Positions 26,495-34,829 of a DNA stretch of 64,000 bases are shown here, piece by piece. Within the stretch, counting starts at the first letter, position 1. Every line of letters starts with the position of its first letter. Origin of the DNA: Butyrivibrio sp. (GTDB taxonomy: Bacteria > Bacillota > Clostridia > Lachnospirales > Lachnospiraceae); NCBI GenBank assembly GCA_023664865.1, contig JAMPEU010000003.1, positions 62,001-126,000 of the forward strand, read 5' to 3'. Position numbers and translations under genes: made by a program. The notes beneath the pieces are model-generated. The model was not told the DNA's origin. It saw only the letters and a program-made list of their open reading frames with translations, and ran no database searches.

Positions 26495-26561
26495 ATTAAA
26501 ATGCTCCTTTCGGGTTTTGATTACTATAGTATTCCCAAAAAGAAGCCTTTTTAATTCATAG

Positions 26562-28142
26562 TTACAAATCTTCCAAAAACCCTTTTATCCCTTTTTGCTT
26601 AAATAAACCCTTATAATACGCGAGTTCGTTCTGAATAAGCGCGTCAATGACCTTCATTCCCAAAAGCTCGACAGGCGCTTTATCGTCCGTCAGCACTCTA
26701 TCGCCTTTTTCATAAGGAGTAATCCCATCGGAGACTTTCGCAAGCATAGATTTAAGCTCTTCATCTTCCAGTTCCGCCCTTATGGTTTCAAAATCCGCTA
26801 TCGCGTCGGGATTCTGCGTGGCGAAAAGTTCCCTGTTAGTCGAGCCGCGCACGTCCACGGTATATACATAGTCAAAAACGTCCGCAATCGTATCTGCAAG
26901 GTAATCGTTTATATTTCCGTCCGCGTCCGAATACATATTCATATTTACGACCATCACGCCTTTTTCATTAAGATGCTCCTTTACCAGCGTAAAAAACTCT
27001 ATGGAAGACATCTGGAACGGAATGGTTATATCCTGATAGGCATCCACCATAATAACGTCATACTTTCCCTCATCCGCCGCCAGATACGCGCGTCCGTCAT
27101 AGGTAGTTACCGGAACTGATGCCGGCAGCGCAAAATAATCCCCTGCAAGCTTAGTAATCTTTTCATCAATCTCCACACCCTTTATGGATGTCGCTCCGTA
27201 ATAATGCGCACACTGTTTCGCATAAGTGCCTGTACCCATTCCCAAAATCAGCATATCGCCGTCCACTTTACCCGACATTGGCGGAGCCGCCATTGCATAA
27301 TCATAATACATGCCCGTAGCCCCTCCGTCTTTTTTCATAATGGACTGTACGCCGAACAGCACATTGGTGGAAAGAATCACGCTGTCGTCAGTCTCTTTCA
27401 CTTGCAGATAATTATATATGGATTCCCCTTCATATAAAAGGCCGCTCTCCCAAAACGCAAAACGGCTGGAAGCTCCAAGCACGCTGCATATAAGGAAAAG
27501 AACGATTCCTATTATACACTGCTTTTTCTTTCTCTTAACGCGGATAAAATATATCAGCGCAAGAATTAAGAGGATGCCTGAAAAAATCAAAAACGTCACG
27601 GAAGTCCCTACCGCAGGTATCGTTACGAATGTCGGAAGAAATGTGCCGATAATGCTGCCAATAGTATTAAACGCGCCAAGATTGCCTACCGTCCTGCCGC
27701 TGTCGTCAAGGCTGTCCACAGTATATTTTACTAACGACGGAGTAACCGTGCCAAGCAGAAACAGTGGAAAGACAAAAATAATCATACACGACAAAAACGC
27801 CGCGCAAATCAGAAAATTATTACTGATTGTAAACACAAGCGCCGCTGAAATCACTACTATTATATATTTTCCCAGAATGGGGATTGCGGCAATCCATACC
27901 GCCGCTATGATAATCCTGATATACAGTTTATCAGGATTGGGATCTTTGTCCGCGCTCCTTCCACCCCAGATGTTTCCAAGCGCCATCGCAATCATAATCG
28001 TGCCGATAATGATGGTCCACACAATCTGGGAAGAGCTGAAATACGGAGCAAGGAGCCGGCTTGCGCCAAGCTCCACTGCCATAACGGACATTCCCGCAAA
28101 AAATTCCGTAAGATACAAATAATATTTATATGCTGAAGTCAA
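26562..28142 (-). CDS. Fused membrane / spermidine synthase-like (aminopropyltransferase) protein
   Basis: The 526-residue protein begins with about seven membrane helices (residues 1-225) containing VELGASRLLAPYFSSSQIVW and GTVTPSLVKY, features of the fused MFS/spermidine-synthase group. The soluble C-terminal half has a Rossmann methyltransferase-like fold with LGMGTGTYAKQC for dcSAM or SAM binding, GVEIDEKI, and the catalytic-type DAYQDITIP. Substrate is not known; these fusions are not proven spermidine synthases. The start is TTG, preceded by GGAGGAAGA, and lies within the last codons of the upstream DUF6033-like gene, so the two are coupled. Confidence 0.87.
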   Translation of the reverse strand: MTSAYKYYLYLTEFFAGMSVMAVELGASRLLAPYFSSSQIVWTIIIGTIMIAMALGNIWGGRSADKDPNPDKLYIRIIIAAVWIAAIPILGKYIIVVISAALVFTISNNFLICAAFLSCMIIFVFPLFLLGTVTPSLVKYTVDSLDDSGRTVGNLGAFNTIGSIIGTFLPTFVTIPAVGTSVTFLIFSGILLILALIYFIRVKRKKKQCIIGIVLFLICSVLGASSRFAFWESGLLYEGESIYNYLQVKETDDSVILSTNVLFGVQSIMKKDGGATGMYYDYAMAAPPMSGKVDGDMLILGMGTGTYAKQCAHYYGATSIKGVEIDEKITKLAGDYFALPASVPVTTYDGRAYLAADEGKYDVIMVDAYQDITIPFQMSSIEFFTLVKEHLNEKGVMVVNMNMYSDADGNINDYLADTIADVFDYVYTVDVRGSTNRELFATQNPDAIADFETIRAELEDEELKSMLAKVSDGITPYEKGDRVLTDDKAPVELLGMKVIDALIQNELAYYKGLFKQKGIKGFLEDL

Positions 28143-28839
28143 ATCTTCCTCCTTCTTCTTGCTTCTCCTGCGCCTTTATTTGAGTCCAGTCCACAGCGTT
28201 TATCTTCTCAAGCAGTTCTTCTACAGAATCAGCCGTCACCCTTGTACTCTGAGTCTTTTCATGTCCTGCCATTTCCTGCGTCTTTTTCTCAAGCGCGCTC
28301 TTTTCTTTCGCTGCTTTTTCTTCTTTTCTGTTCTCTCTGGTCTTCTCTATCCATTCCTTCTGCTTCTCGCCCATCTTCTCAAGCTCTGCAAAATACGAAA
28401 CGCTGCCGTCCTTGCCGATGGACACTCCCATATGCTTAACTTCGTCCTTTTTATCTCCAAGCTTCTCTGACATATCCTTAAGCTGTCCTACGGAGTCCTC
28501 AAGGATTCCCGTATACTTAGCCTTCGCCTCTTCATCAGACGCCATCTCTTCTAAGGTTTCGGTATCGATAAGTACGCTGAATTCCTTCGTCCCTCTGGAA
28601 AGGTATTCAGCCGCCTCTTCGTCGTTCTCATAATCCGCCACGATGAAGTCCATATTTGAATATTTCTTTTTCAACTCGTCTAAGAGTTTCTTAGCCTGCG
28701 AACTAAGCTGTACCTGAGAATTTTTCTTATCGGCCTTCTCCGCCTTGTCCTTTTCCTTTGTCTCTTTGGCAGCCTTATTCTTCGTCGTGTTCGCATAAAT
28801 GCTGCTCTGGTTGATGCCGTAACCGTTAATTTTGCTCAT
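28126..28839 (-). CDS. Hypothetical charged coiled-coil protein (DUF6033-like)
   Basis: The 237-residue protein starts MSKINGYGINQSSIY and continues with a Lys/Glu-rich segment. A middle globular part contains NMDFIVADYENDEEAAEYLSR and FSVLIDTETLEEMASDEE, and a long charged helix lies near 165-200. I associate this pattern with DUF6033, a Lachnospiraceae family of unknown function, but only with moderate certainty. There is no signal peptide, membrane helix or catalytic motif. Its last 17 bases overlap the TTG start of the aminopropyltransferase-like gene. Confidence 0.75.
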   Translation of the reverse strand: MSKINGYGINQSSIYANTTKNKAAKETKEKDKAEKADKKNSQVQLSSQAKKLLDELKKKYSNMDFIVADYENDEEAAEYLSRGTKEFSVLIDTETLEEMASDEEAKAKYTGILEDSVGQLKDMSEKLGDKKDEVKHMGVSIGKDGSVSYFAELEKMGEKQKEWIEKTRENRKEEKAAKEKSALEKKTQEMAGHEKTQSTRVTADSVEELLEKINAVDWTQIKAQEKQEEGGRFDFSI

Positions 28840-28965
28840 TGTTCGTCCTCCTTTGACTTTTAACCGAAATCCGTTTCTTTTAAAATTAAGCAGACTTATA
28901 AAAAATATATAATGCCTTATTTTGTATATCGGATAGTTTAAGGGATTTCTTTAGTACTGTTTATG

Positions 28966-29129
28966 GTCCGGTCTCCAAGCACACGGATATATATGCGTCC
29001 CCTTGAGGTACGCTCTCGCTCCGTGAAAAATCGCAGCGGTACTAAGCTCGAAAATACCTCGCTAAGTACCGGCGTTTTTCAAGGACCTCTGCACGGAAGC
29101 ATATATATCCGTGTGCTTGGAGACCGGAC
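28966..29129 (+). repeat. Family A structured palindromic element, copy A3
   Basis: This is a 164-base palindrome with 31-base outer arms that are perfect complements (28966-28996 and 29099-29129) and unrelated in sequence to the arms of the other copies. The inner core keeps GGTACGCTCTCGCTCCG, GCAGCGGTACTAAGCTCG and TACCGGCG. The middle stem is TGAAAAA/TTTTTCA where A1 and A2 have TGGAAAA/TTTTCCA, a compensated change. It ends two bases from the stop codon of the amidohydrolase gene and fills most of the 292-base gap. Confidence 0.9.
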
Positions 29130-29131
29130 AT

Positions 29132-30367
29132 TCACATTATATGCTCTTTCAGCCAGCGCATCGCCATGTAAGCATAGACCGCGCTCCCCGCAGATAAAGC
29201 GTCTTCATCAAACATGACTTTAGGGTGGTGCTGGGGATAGATATAGCCTTTTTCTGCTGTTCCGGCAGCAAGCGCAAGCATAACGGACGGCACTTTATGA
29301 CTCACATAGGCGAAGTCTTCCGAACCCGCCGTCTTGGAAGTCTTGCGCCTGTCTTCCGAACTGCTTAAATCTTTCGAGGAAAAGGCTTTTCCTTCCCCCA
29401 GAAGTTCTTTGGCATATTGGTAAGCTTTATCAGTGAGCGTCTTATCATTTACAAGCGTAGGACAGCCGCTGCCAAACTCAACCTCTGCCTCCGCCCTGAA
29501 CGACTGCGCGACGCCCTGCGCAATCTCACACATTCTCTGTTTAATAAAGGAACGCGTCTCTTCGTCAAAAGTCCGTATGCTGCCACCCATCACTACCGTA
29601 TCGGGGATAACGTTTGCGGCATTTCCGGCGTTTATCGTTCCTATTGTAAGCACAGCCTGTTCAGCTATTCCAAGTTCTCTTGCCTGAATCTCCTGAAGTG
29701 CAATCACGATATGCGCCGAAACGGTAATCGGGTCCACTCCCATATTCGGCATTGAGCCGTGACAGCCCTTGCCCTTCACCCTGATTTCAAAATAATCGGC
29801 TGCCGGGGCGCTGACTCCGGGCGTAGCCACAATGACCGCTCCTGCCGGAAAAGGCATGCCCGCCATAACATGAATCATTAACGCTGCGTCCACGTCGGGA
29901 TTCTGTAAAATCCCTGACTCTATCATATCGTTAGAGCCTTCAAATATCTCTTCGGCAGGCTGGAACATCAGCTTGATGGTTCCCTCTATCTCATCCTCGT
30001 GCTTTTTAAGCAGGCGCGCCGCTCCAAGCAGCATCGCCGTGTGCATATCGTGTCCGCAGGCGTGCATTTTTCCGTTCTTCGCGGCAAACTCCACGTCTGC
30101 TTCTTCATTGATAGGGAGCGCGTCCATGTCGGCACGGAGCATGAATACTTTTCCTGCCTGTCCTGTTTTTCCTTTTCCTATTATTGCGACCAGTCCTGCT
30201 TTGCCGCAGGGCTGCGGTTCATATCCCATATCCGTGAGCTGCTGCTTTACATATGCAACCGTGTCCTGTATATCAAATCCCGTTCCGGGGTGCAGATGAA
30301 GAAAACGCCGGTCGGCTATGATTGTTTCTTTAAGCTGCTCGGCTTCTGATAATAATTCTTCGTACAT
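29132..30367 (-). CDS. M20 family metallopeptidase / amidohydrolase
   Basis: The 411-residue protein belongs to the M20D group (hippurate or N-acyl-amino-acid hydrolases). Metal-binding and catalytic motifs are MLRADMDALPI, HACGHDMHTAMLLG, QPAEE, and the late SEDFAYVSHKVPS. The inserted dimerisation domain contains GKGCHGSMPNMGVDP. It likely releases amino acids from N-acylated forms in the cytoplasm. The start has GAAAGGAG at good spacing. It is divergent from pepD, with the A4 palindrome and the pepD-upstream element between them. Confidence 0.95.
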   Translation of the reverse strand: MYEELLSEAEQLKETIIADRRFLHLHPGTGFDIQDTVAYVKQQLTDMGYEPQPCGKAGLVAIIGKGKTGQAGKVFMLRADMDALPINEEADVEFAAKNGKMHACGHDMHTAMLLGAARLLKKHEDEIEGTIKLMFQPAEEIFEGSNDMIESGILQNPDVDAALMIHVMAGMPFPAGAVIVATPGVSAPAADYFEIRVKGKGCHGSMPNMGVDPITVSAHIVIALQEIQARELGIAEQAVLTIGTINAGNAANVIPDTVVMGGSIRTFDEETRSFIKQRMCEIAQGVAQSFRAEAEVEFGSGCPTLVNDKTLTDKAYQYAKELLGEGKAFSSKDLSSSEDRRKTSKTAGSEDFAYVSHKVPSVMLALAAGTAEKGYIYPQHHPKVMFDEDALSAGSAVYAYMAMRWLKEHIM

Positions 30368-30421
30368 AGTGTGGCTCCTTTCTTATGCTGAATCTGCCAT
30401 GAGTTTTACAAGTATCCGGTA

Positions 30422-30557
30422 GGTCAGGAACACATATATTACTGTGAGAGGTACGCTCTCGCTCCGGTTCAGACGCAGCGGTACTAAGCTCGAAAAAACC
30501 TCGCTAACTACCGGCGTCATTACAGGACCTCTCGCAGTAATATATGTGTTCCTGACC
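30422..30557 (+). repeat. Family A structured palindromic element, copy A4
   Basis: This is a 136-base palindrome with 23-base perfect outer arms (30422-30444 and 30535-30557) unlike those of the other copies. The core keeps GGTACGCTCTCGCTCCG, GCAGCGGTACTAAGCTCG and TACCGGCG. The base stem is GAGAGG/CCTCTC and the middle stem GACGC/GCGTC, both different from the other copies yet paired. It lies in the 493-base divergent gap between the amidohydrolase and pepD. Confidence 0.9.
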
Positions 30558-30635
30558 GCCCAAATTTAATTAAAAATATTATACCACAATCTTCCGTTTC
30601 ATGTTACAATATCTGGGAATATTATAGAAATAGAT

Positions 30636-30829
30636 GTTACTATTCACAGTCAATGAAAAACTGGCGTTTAGACGCGTCATGCTTGCATGTAAGCGGATAA
30701 ATGACTGTTTTTCATTTGACTGCGAAGCAGGAACCTCCACCAAATGAGCAATCTTAGCTCCACAGGAGCGAGAAAGCATGCGAAGCGGGCGAGATTGCGA
30801 ATGCAGAGTGGGGGACTGTGAATAGCAAC
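30636..30829 (+). ncRNA. Candidate structured leader element upstream of pepD
   Basis: The element is bounded by GTTACTATTCACAGTC and GACTGTGAATAGCAAC, which pair over 16 positions with one G-T. Inside are several nested stems: AATGAAAAAC/GTTTTTCATT enclosing GTCAT/ATGAC and GCTTgcatgtAAGC; CATTTG/CAAATG; and GCAATCT/AGATTGC enclosing GCTCC/GGAGC. GTGGGGGA at 30808-30815 can pair either with CCTCCAC at 30734-30740 or with TCCCCCAC directly before the pepD ATG. It may be a cis-regulatory RNA of pepD or a dispersed structured repeat; no known riboswitch class was recognised. Confidence 0.5.
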
Positions 30830-30860
30830 AAACAGATAACTGTGAAAGGAGTTCCCCCAC

Positions 30861-32312
30861 ATGAACATTCTAGCAAACTTAGAACCCAAACCGGTATTTC
30901 ACTACTTTGAAGAAATCTGCGCCATTCCGCACGGTTCTTCTAATACCAAGGCAATCAGCGACTACTGCGCCGGTTTTGCCAAAGCGCACGGCTTAAGATA
31001 TATACAGGACGATTCTGACAACGTGATTATTTTTAAGGAAGGGACTGCGGGCTATGAGCAGTCTGCCCCCGTTATACTTCAAGGACATCTGGACATGGTG
31101 TGTGAAAAAGATTCCGACTGCGGCATCGATTTTAAGAAAGACGGCTTGACGCTTAAACTTCACGACAATATTATCACGGCGCAGGGGACAACGCTTGGAG
31201 CTGACGACGGCATCGCCATCGCCTATGCCCTTGCCATTCTGAAATCTAAGGATATCCCGCATCCGCCGCTTGAAGTCATATTCACAGCCGATGAGGAAAT
31301 CGGTATGCTGGGCGCTGCCGCCATAGACTGCTCTTCTTTGCGTTCACGCATCATGCTGAATCTGGATTCCGAAGAAGAAGGCTATCTGCTTGTAAGCTGC
31401 GCGGGCGGAATCAGAGTCAACGCCTCTTTTCCGCTTGAAAGAGAAGAAACAGCGGGCATATTGGTTGACATAAAATTATCAGGCATGATGGGCGGACATT
31501 CGGGCGTGGAAATTGACAAAGGGCGCGCCAACGCCTGTAAGCTGCTTGGACGCACTCTATACAGGCTTAAGGGCGATTATACGTTTAAACTCATTTCGCT
31601 AAACGGCGGTCTTATGGATAACGCAATCCCAAGGGAAACGTCGGCGCAGCTTCTTTTTACGGAAGATACTGACATTCCGTCGCTTGAAAATACGCTCCGC
31701 GGGTTATGCGAAATCTATAACGCAGAATACAAATTAACCGACTCAGAAATCAAGCTCGATATCCGCAATAAAGGCGTAAGTTCCGTCTCCGCTATGACTG
31801 CGGACGCAACATCCAAAGCCATCTCTGCGCTCGTCAGCCTTCCTAACGGCATACAACGCATGAGCAGCAATATCAAGGGGTTGGTGCAGACTTCCTTAAA
31901 TCTTGGCATACTTTCAACTACTGACACAGATGTCAGGTATTCTTTTGCCGTGCGCAGCAGCGTGGAAAGCGAAAAAGATGAACTCGTGGAACGCATAAAA
32001 TGCCTGATGGAAGAAATGGGCGGAAACATAAGCTGCAGCGGCGCATATCCCGCATGGGAGTACCGCGAAGACTCTCCTTTGCGCGAGCTTATGATTGATA
32101 TATACGAAGAGCAATACGGTGAAAAGCCCATAGTCCAGGCAATGCACGCCGGAGTCGAATGTGGCCTGCTCTCAGGCAAACTTAAAGGACTCGACTGCGT
32201 ATCCTTCGGACCTGATATACATGGCGCGCATACCCCACAGGAATCCTTAAACGCAGACAGTGCATTAAGGACATGGAACTATTTATTGGAAATCTTAAGG
32301 CGGCTAAGGTAA
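30861..32312 (+). CDS. pepD: Aminoacyl-histidine dipeptidase (M20C family, PepD)
   Basis: The 483-residue cytosolic zinc dipeptidase cleaves Xaa-His and other dipeptides. Metal-binding motifs are LQGHLDMVCEKD, TTLGADDGIAIAYALAIL, and FTADEEIGMLGA with the catalytic Glu. The lid domain has GMMGGHSGVEIDKGR and the C-terminal zinc ligand is in GPDIHGAHTPQES. The start follows AAAGGAG, with the spacer TTCCCCCAC able to pair with the upstream element. Its last nine bases overlap the end of the convergent DUF6020 gene. Confidence 0.96.
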   Translation: MNILANLEPKPVFHYFEEICAIPHGSSNTKAISDYCAGFAKAHGLRYIQDDSDNVIIFKEGTAGYEQSAPVILQGHLDMVCEKDSDCGIDFKKDGLTLKLHDNIITAQGTTLGADDGIAIAYALAILKSKDIPHPPLEVIFTADEEIGMLGAAAIDCSSLRSRIMLNLDSEEEGYLLVSCAGGIRVNASFPLEREETAGILVDIKLSGMMGGHSGVEIDKGRANACKLLGRTLYRLKGDYTFKLISLNGGLMDNAIPRETSAQLLFTEDTDIPSLENTLRGLCEIYNAEYKLTDSEIKLDIRNKGVSSVSAMTADATSKAISALVSLPNGIQRMSSNIKGLVQTSLNLGILSTTDTDVRYSFAVRSSVESEKDELVERIKCLMEEMGGNISCSGAYPAWEYREDSPLRELMIDIYEEQYGEKPIVQAMHAGVECGLLSGKLKGLDCVSFGPDIHGAHTPQESLNADSALRTWNYLLEILRRLR

Positions 32313-34145
32313 AGCCGCCTTTTCTTCCTTTAAGACCTGATACGCCATAAACGGCAGCAAAGCCATAAACGGATAAATATATCTGATTAACACACACGGT
32401 CCTGCCACCATCGTAAGCAGATAAACCATTACCGCCGCCCACGGAATCAACTGGCGGTAATTCTTCTTTTTACAAAGGCTAAGCCCGGCAAACACCATCA
32501 GAAAACAGTACAAAGCCGGCGCAAATAAAATTTTTGCAGGCAAAAAATGCTGATGCACACAGTCTGTCGCTATCGCCTCGTATAAATCTCTTACCGTCGG
32601 CAGAAGATTTTCTTTTTTCATAAAATCCCCTGCAAAAACCGGAGTTGCATCTGTAATAAGGTATCCCGTCCTATCGCGCCACCAGTCCTTATACACAAGA
32701 CTATGTGACACATCTGTCATAAACCAGTCTCCCATTGTCTCATATAACGGCGCCATCACATATGAACCCGGATATTTAGCTGCAAGACACAGATATATTT
32801 TCAAAAAACCAGCCGGATTTTCCCTGAATAAGTCATTATTGAAATACATCTTTACGCCGTCGGAAATATAAAGTCGATAATTTTCCATGCCCTTCGCAGG
32901 AAGATAAGCAGTAAGCTGCTCCAAGTCTTCCGCGCTCATCTGCCCGCCATTGCTCTTATACGCCCTGGCAAGCTGCATCAGCGGAATATTTAACGCCTCC
33001 GCCGATTCGCCGGGCTGCGCGTCCGTAAAATATACCAGCGCACGCTCCGCCCCCAAGAAAAGGGCTATGCTTATAAACGTAACCGCCGCAAGCCTTGTCC
33101 ACAAATTTATGTTCTTTTTAGCCTGCAGGCTGCTCTCTAATTGCGAACTTTCTTCCGGCTGACAACTTTCTTCTGACTGCTTTTTTTTCTGCACCCGCAG
33201 ATTATGCAAAGCCGCCGTAACAAAGATAACAAACAGCACAATCTCTATATATATGCCGTTCTTGCGGAAAAGCATCAATGCCACATTCACTATACACAGC
33301 CGTATAAGTTCCTTACGCCTAAGCCCGTCTTTACTCTCCACTGCCTGAACGAGCATCAGAAAATCCAGCAGAAAGAACGCCGTAAAAAACGTATCCTTCG
33401 TAGTGCTGACCGCCATAAGCGGATGCACGGGAAACAATATGCACCAAAGCAATACTGCAATAAGCAGCCGCCTCGGTACATTCCGACGAATTAAAAACGC
33501 AAAACCATAAGCGAACGCCCCAGAAAGCAGTAGCATCTGGAGAAAAGCATAAATCGCCATACCGTCTAATGGTAAATGTAATTGCTGCTGCAAAAATTGT
33601 CCCGCATCATAACACGCCCCCAGAAACAGAGTATGCGCAAGCGGGTGATGATTATTGAAAGTATGCTGCGTATACTGTATAAGCTGCGGCTCTCCGTCAT
33701 ATGAATAAATCGCCGGAAAATACGCCAGATAGCACGGAAGCCAGCCTATCAATATCGCCGCCCAATAAAAGCAGGGACGCGACAGCAGACCTGAATTTTC
33801 TCCCTTAGCATTTACAAAACGCCGCCCGCCGTACCACATAAAATATAACGCCGCCGTCGTCAAGATAAACGTCGCAATTATGGCAAGTGCAAGCAACGCT
33901 ATATTTTTAGGATTCAGTAGATACGCCTTGCCATCCGACGCCAAGCCTGTAAGAACCAGCCCCAGCGCTTCACAGACTGCAACAACGCCGCCGCAGATTC
34001 CAAACAACTTCTGCTTTCTCAACTTAGATGGCATTTCTTTTATAAGTTCCTTTATAAATTCTTTTACCAAACCTTTTTTCAGTTCTTTTTCCTGTTCCTG
34101 CATTAAATGCTCCCGTGTAATTAAATAATAAAAAAGACTCTGCAT
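32304..34145 (-). CDS. DUF6020 family integral membrane protein
   Basis: The 613-residue protein has a short charged N-terminus (about 50 residues) and then 10-12 membrane helices. The stretch PAIYSYDGEPQLIQYTQHTF with NNHHPLAHTLFLG after a helix pair is the DUF6020 signature I recognise. The layout resembles GT-C fold glycosyltransferases of the lipid-linked sugar type (acidic residues in the first outer loop), so a role in surface glycan or glycoprotein assembly is possible. An ATG at 34145 has GGGGG at seven bases; a start six codons further upstream is less favoured. The gene has its own promoter and a leader of roughly 145 bases. Confidence 0.85.
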   Translation of the reverse strand: MQSLFYYLITREHLMQEQEKELKKGLVKEFIKELIKEMPSKLRKQKLFGICGGVVAVCEALGLVLTGLASDGKAYLLNPKNIALLALAIIATFILTTAALYFMWYGGRRFVNAKGENSGLLSRPCFYWAAILIGWLPCYLAYFPAIYSYDGEPQLIQYTQHTFNNHHPLAHTLFLGACYDAGQFLQQQLHLPLDGMAIYAFLQMLLLSGAFAYGFAFLIRRNVPRRLLIAVLLWCILFPVHPLMAVSTTKDTFFTAFFLLDFLMLVQAVESKDGLRRKELIRLCIVNVALMLFRKNGIYIEIVLFVIFVTAALHNLRVQKKKQSEESCQPEESSQLESSLQAKKNINLWTRLAAVTFISIALFLGAERALVYFTDAQPGESAEALNIPLMQLARAYKSNGGQMSAEDLEQLTAYLPAKGMENYRLYISDGVKMYFNNDLFRENPAGFLKIYLCLAAKYPGSYVMAPLYETMGDWFMTDVSHSLVYKDWWRDRTGYLITDATPVFAGDFMKKENLLPTVRDLYEAIATDCVHQHFLPAKILFAPALYCFLMVFAGLSLCKKKNYRQLIPWAAVMVYLLTMVAGPCVLIRYIYPFMALLPFMAYQVLKEEKAALP

Positions 34146-34326
34146 TACAGAGCCCCCTTGCATATTTTCTTTCGGCGCAAAAACCTAGTCAGATTGCGGA
34201 AACTATGCACCCAAAAATCGCCTCCATATGTCACTCGTCTGACCAAGCAACATATATCATTAGCCAATAGACACTCTAGTTGCCTATCTGCATTATTATA
34301 CTACCAGTTATCTGCTTTTATGTCAA
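34146..34326 (-). promoter_or_regulatory. Promoter and candidate structured leader of the DUF6020 gene
   Basis: On the minus strand a -35 box TTGACA (34321-34326) is followed after 17 bases by TAGTAT (34298-34303), with TATAAT overlapping three bases later. The transcript would have about 145 untranslated bases. In it CTTGGTCAGA (34238-34247) and TCTGACTAGG (34184-34193) can form ten pairs, while ATATGT/ACATAT closes a hairpin whose loop contains the first strand, so the two folds compete or form a pseudoknot. No known riboswitch consensus was recognised. Confidence 0.5.
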
Positions 34327-34346
34327 TATCGGAACTGGCTTAAAAT

Positions 34347-34829
34347 TTATTGTTCTTTTAAATAATTTTCTTTTGTCTGGTACGTTTCTGCCAGATATAC
34401 AGAAATATTGTTATTATCGTCTGACAGTTTCAATATCCGCACCGGTTGATTATCTTTAGTATCTATGTTCAGCTTTTTATTTATAGTGTCAATTTCGTAT
34501 GTCATGCCATCAAACATTGTTGCTGATATAATCATATTCCAGTTTGTCCCTTCTAATTCGCTGGCTATTATTGGCATATCCATGTAATATATACCATTCA
34601 ACACAAAATTAACTCTATATAAATCACCTTTGGCTTTTCCACCAAAACCACTAAATACTATATTTCTTTTTTGCAGTTTAGCATCAAAACCATCTTCAAG
34701 ACTTTTGCCATCCCCGTTCCATATTGGAAAAAGCGCACCTGTATCTATTAGGGCACGACAACCGTTGAACCAACTTATATTAGCAATCGGACGCCTTGCT
34801 TTATCATCTAACTGTATCGTTATCTGCAC
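34347..34829 (-). CDS. Retropepsin-like aspartyl protease domain protein
   Basis: The 160-residue protein starts with a short strand region and has ALIDTGALFPIW, the D-T-G-A catalytic motif of retropepsin-fold proteases, at about residues 26-37. FSGFGGKAKGDLYRV and MIISATMFDGMTYEID follow in the positions expected for the flap and the second hydrophobic motif; in that motif the usual Gly is Ser. Retropepsins act as dimers, one Asp from each chain. The GTG start shares one base with the stop of the 78-residue upstream ORF (TAGTG), so the two are co-translated. The C-terminal 35 residues are polar and without recognised motif. The substrate is unknown. Confidence 0.75.
   Translation of the reverse strand: MQITIQLDDKARRPIANISWFNGCRALIDTGALFPIWNGDGKSLEDGFDAKLQKRNIVFSGFGGKAKGDLYRVNFVLNGIYYMDMPIIASELEGTNWNMIISATMFDGMTYEIDTINKKLNIDTKDNQPVRILKLSDDNNNISVYLAETYQTKENYLKEQ

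Noticed and set aside
26520..26560. Terminator after the aminopropyltransferase-like gene (AAAAAG/CTTTTT)
   Set aside because: The stem is only A-T rich with six pairs and a four-base loop; too weak to call.
28966..29129. Family A element as a simple Rho-independent terminator of the M20 gene
   Set aside because: There is no T-run after either arm, the structure is branched and much longer than a terminator, and the core is conserved at other sites that are not directly after stop codons.
30579..30889. Minus-strand reading frames over the pepD upstream element
   Set aside because: Composition is unlike a protein, there is no ribosome-binding site, and the DNA is explained better by nested inverted repeats and the start of pepD.
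34160..34326. Match of the DUF6020 leader to c-di-GMP, preQ1, fluoride or T-box classes
   Set aside because: None of the conserved core strings of those classes could be found; only the competing helices are supported.
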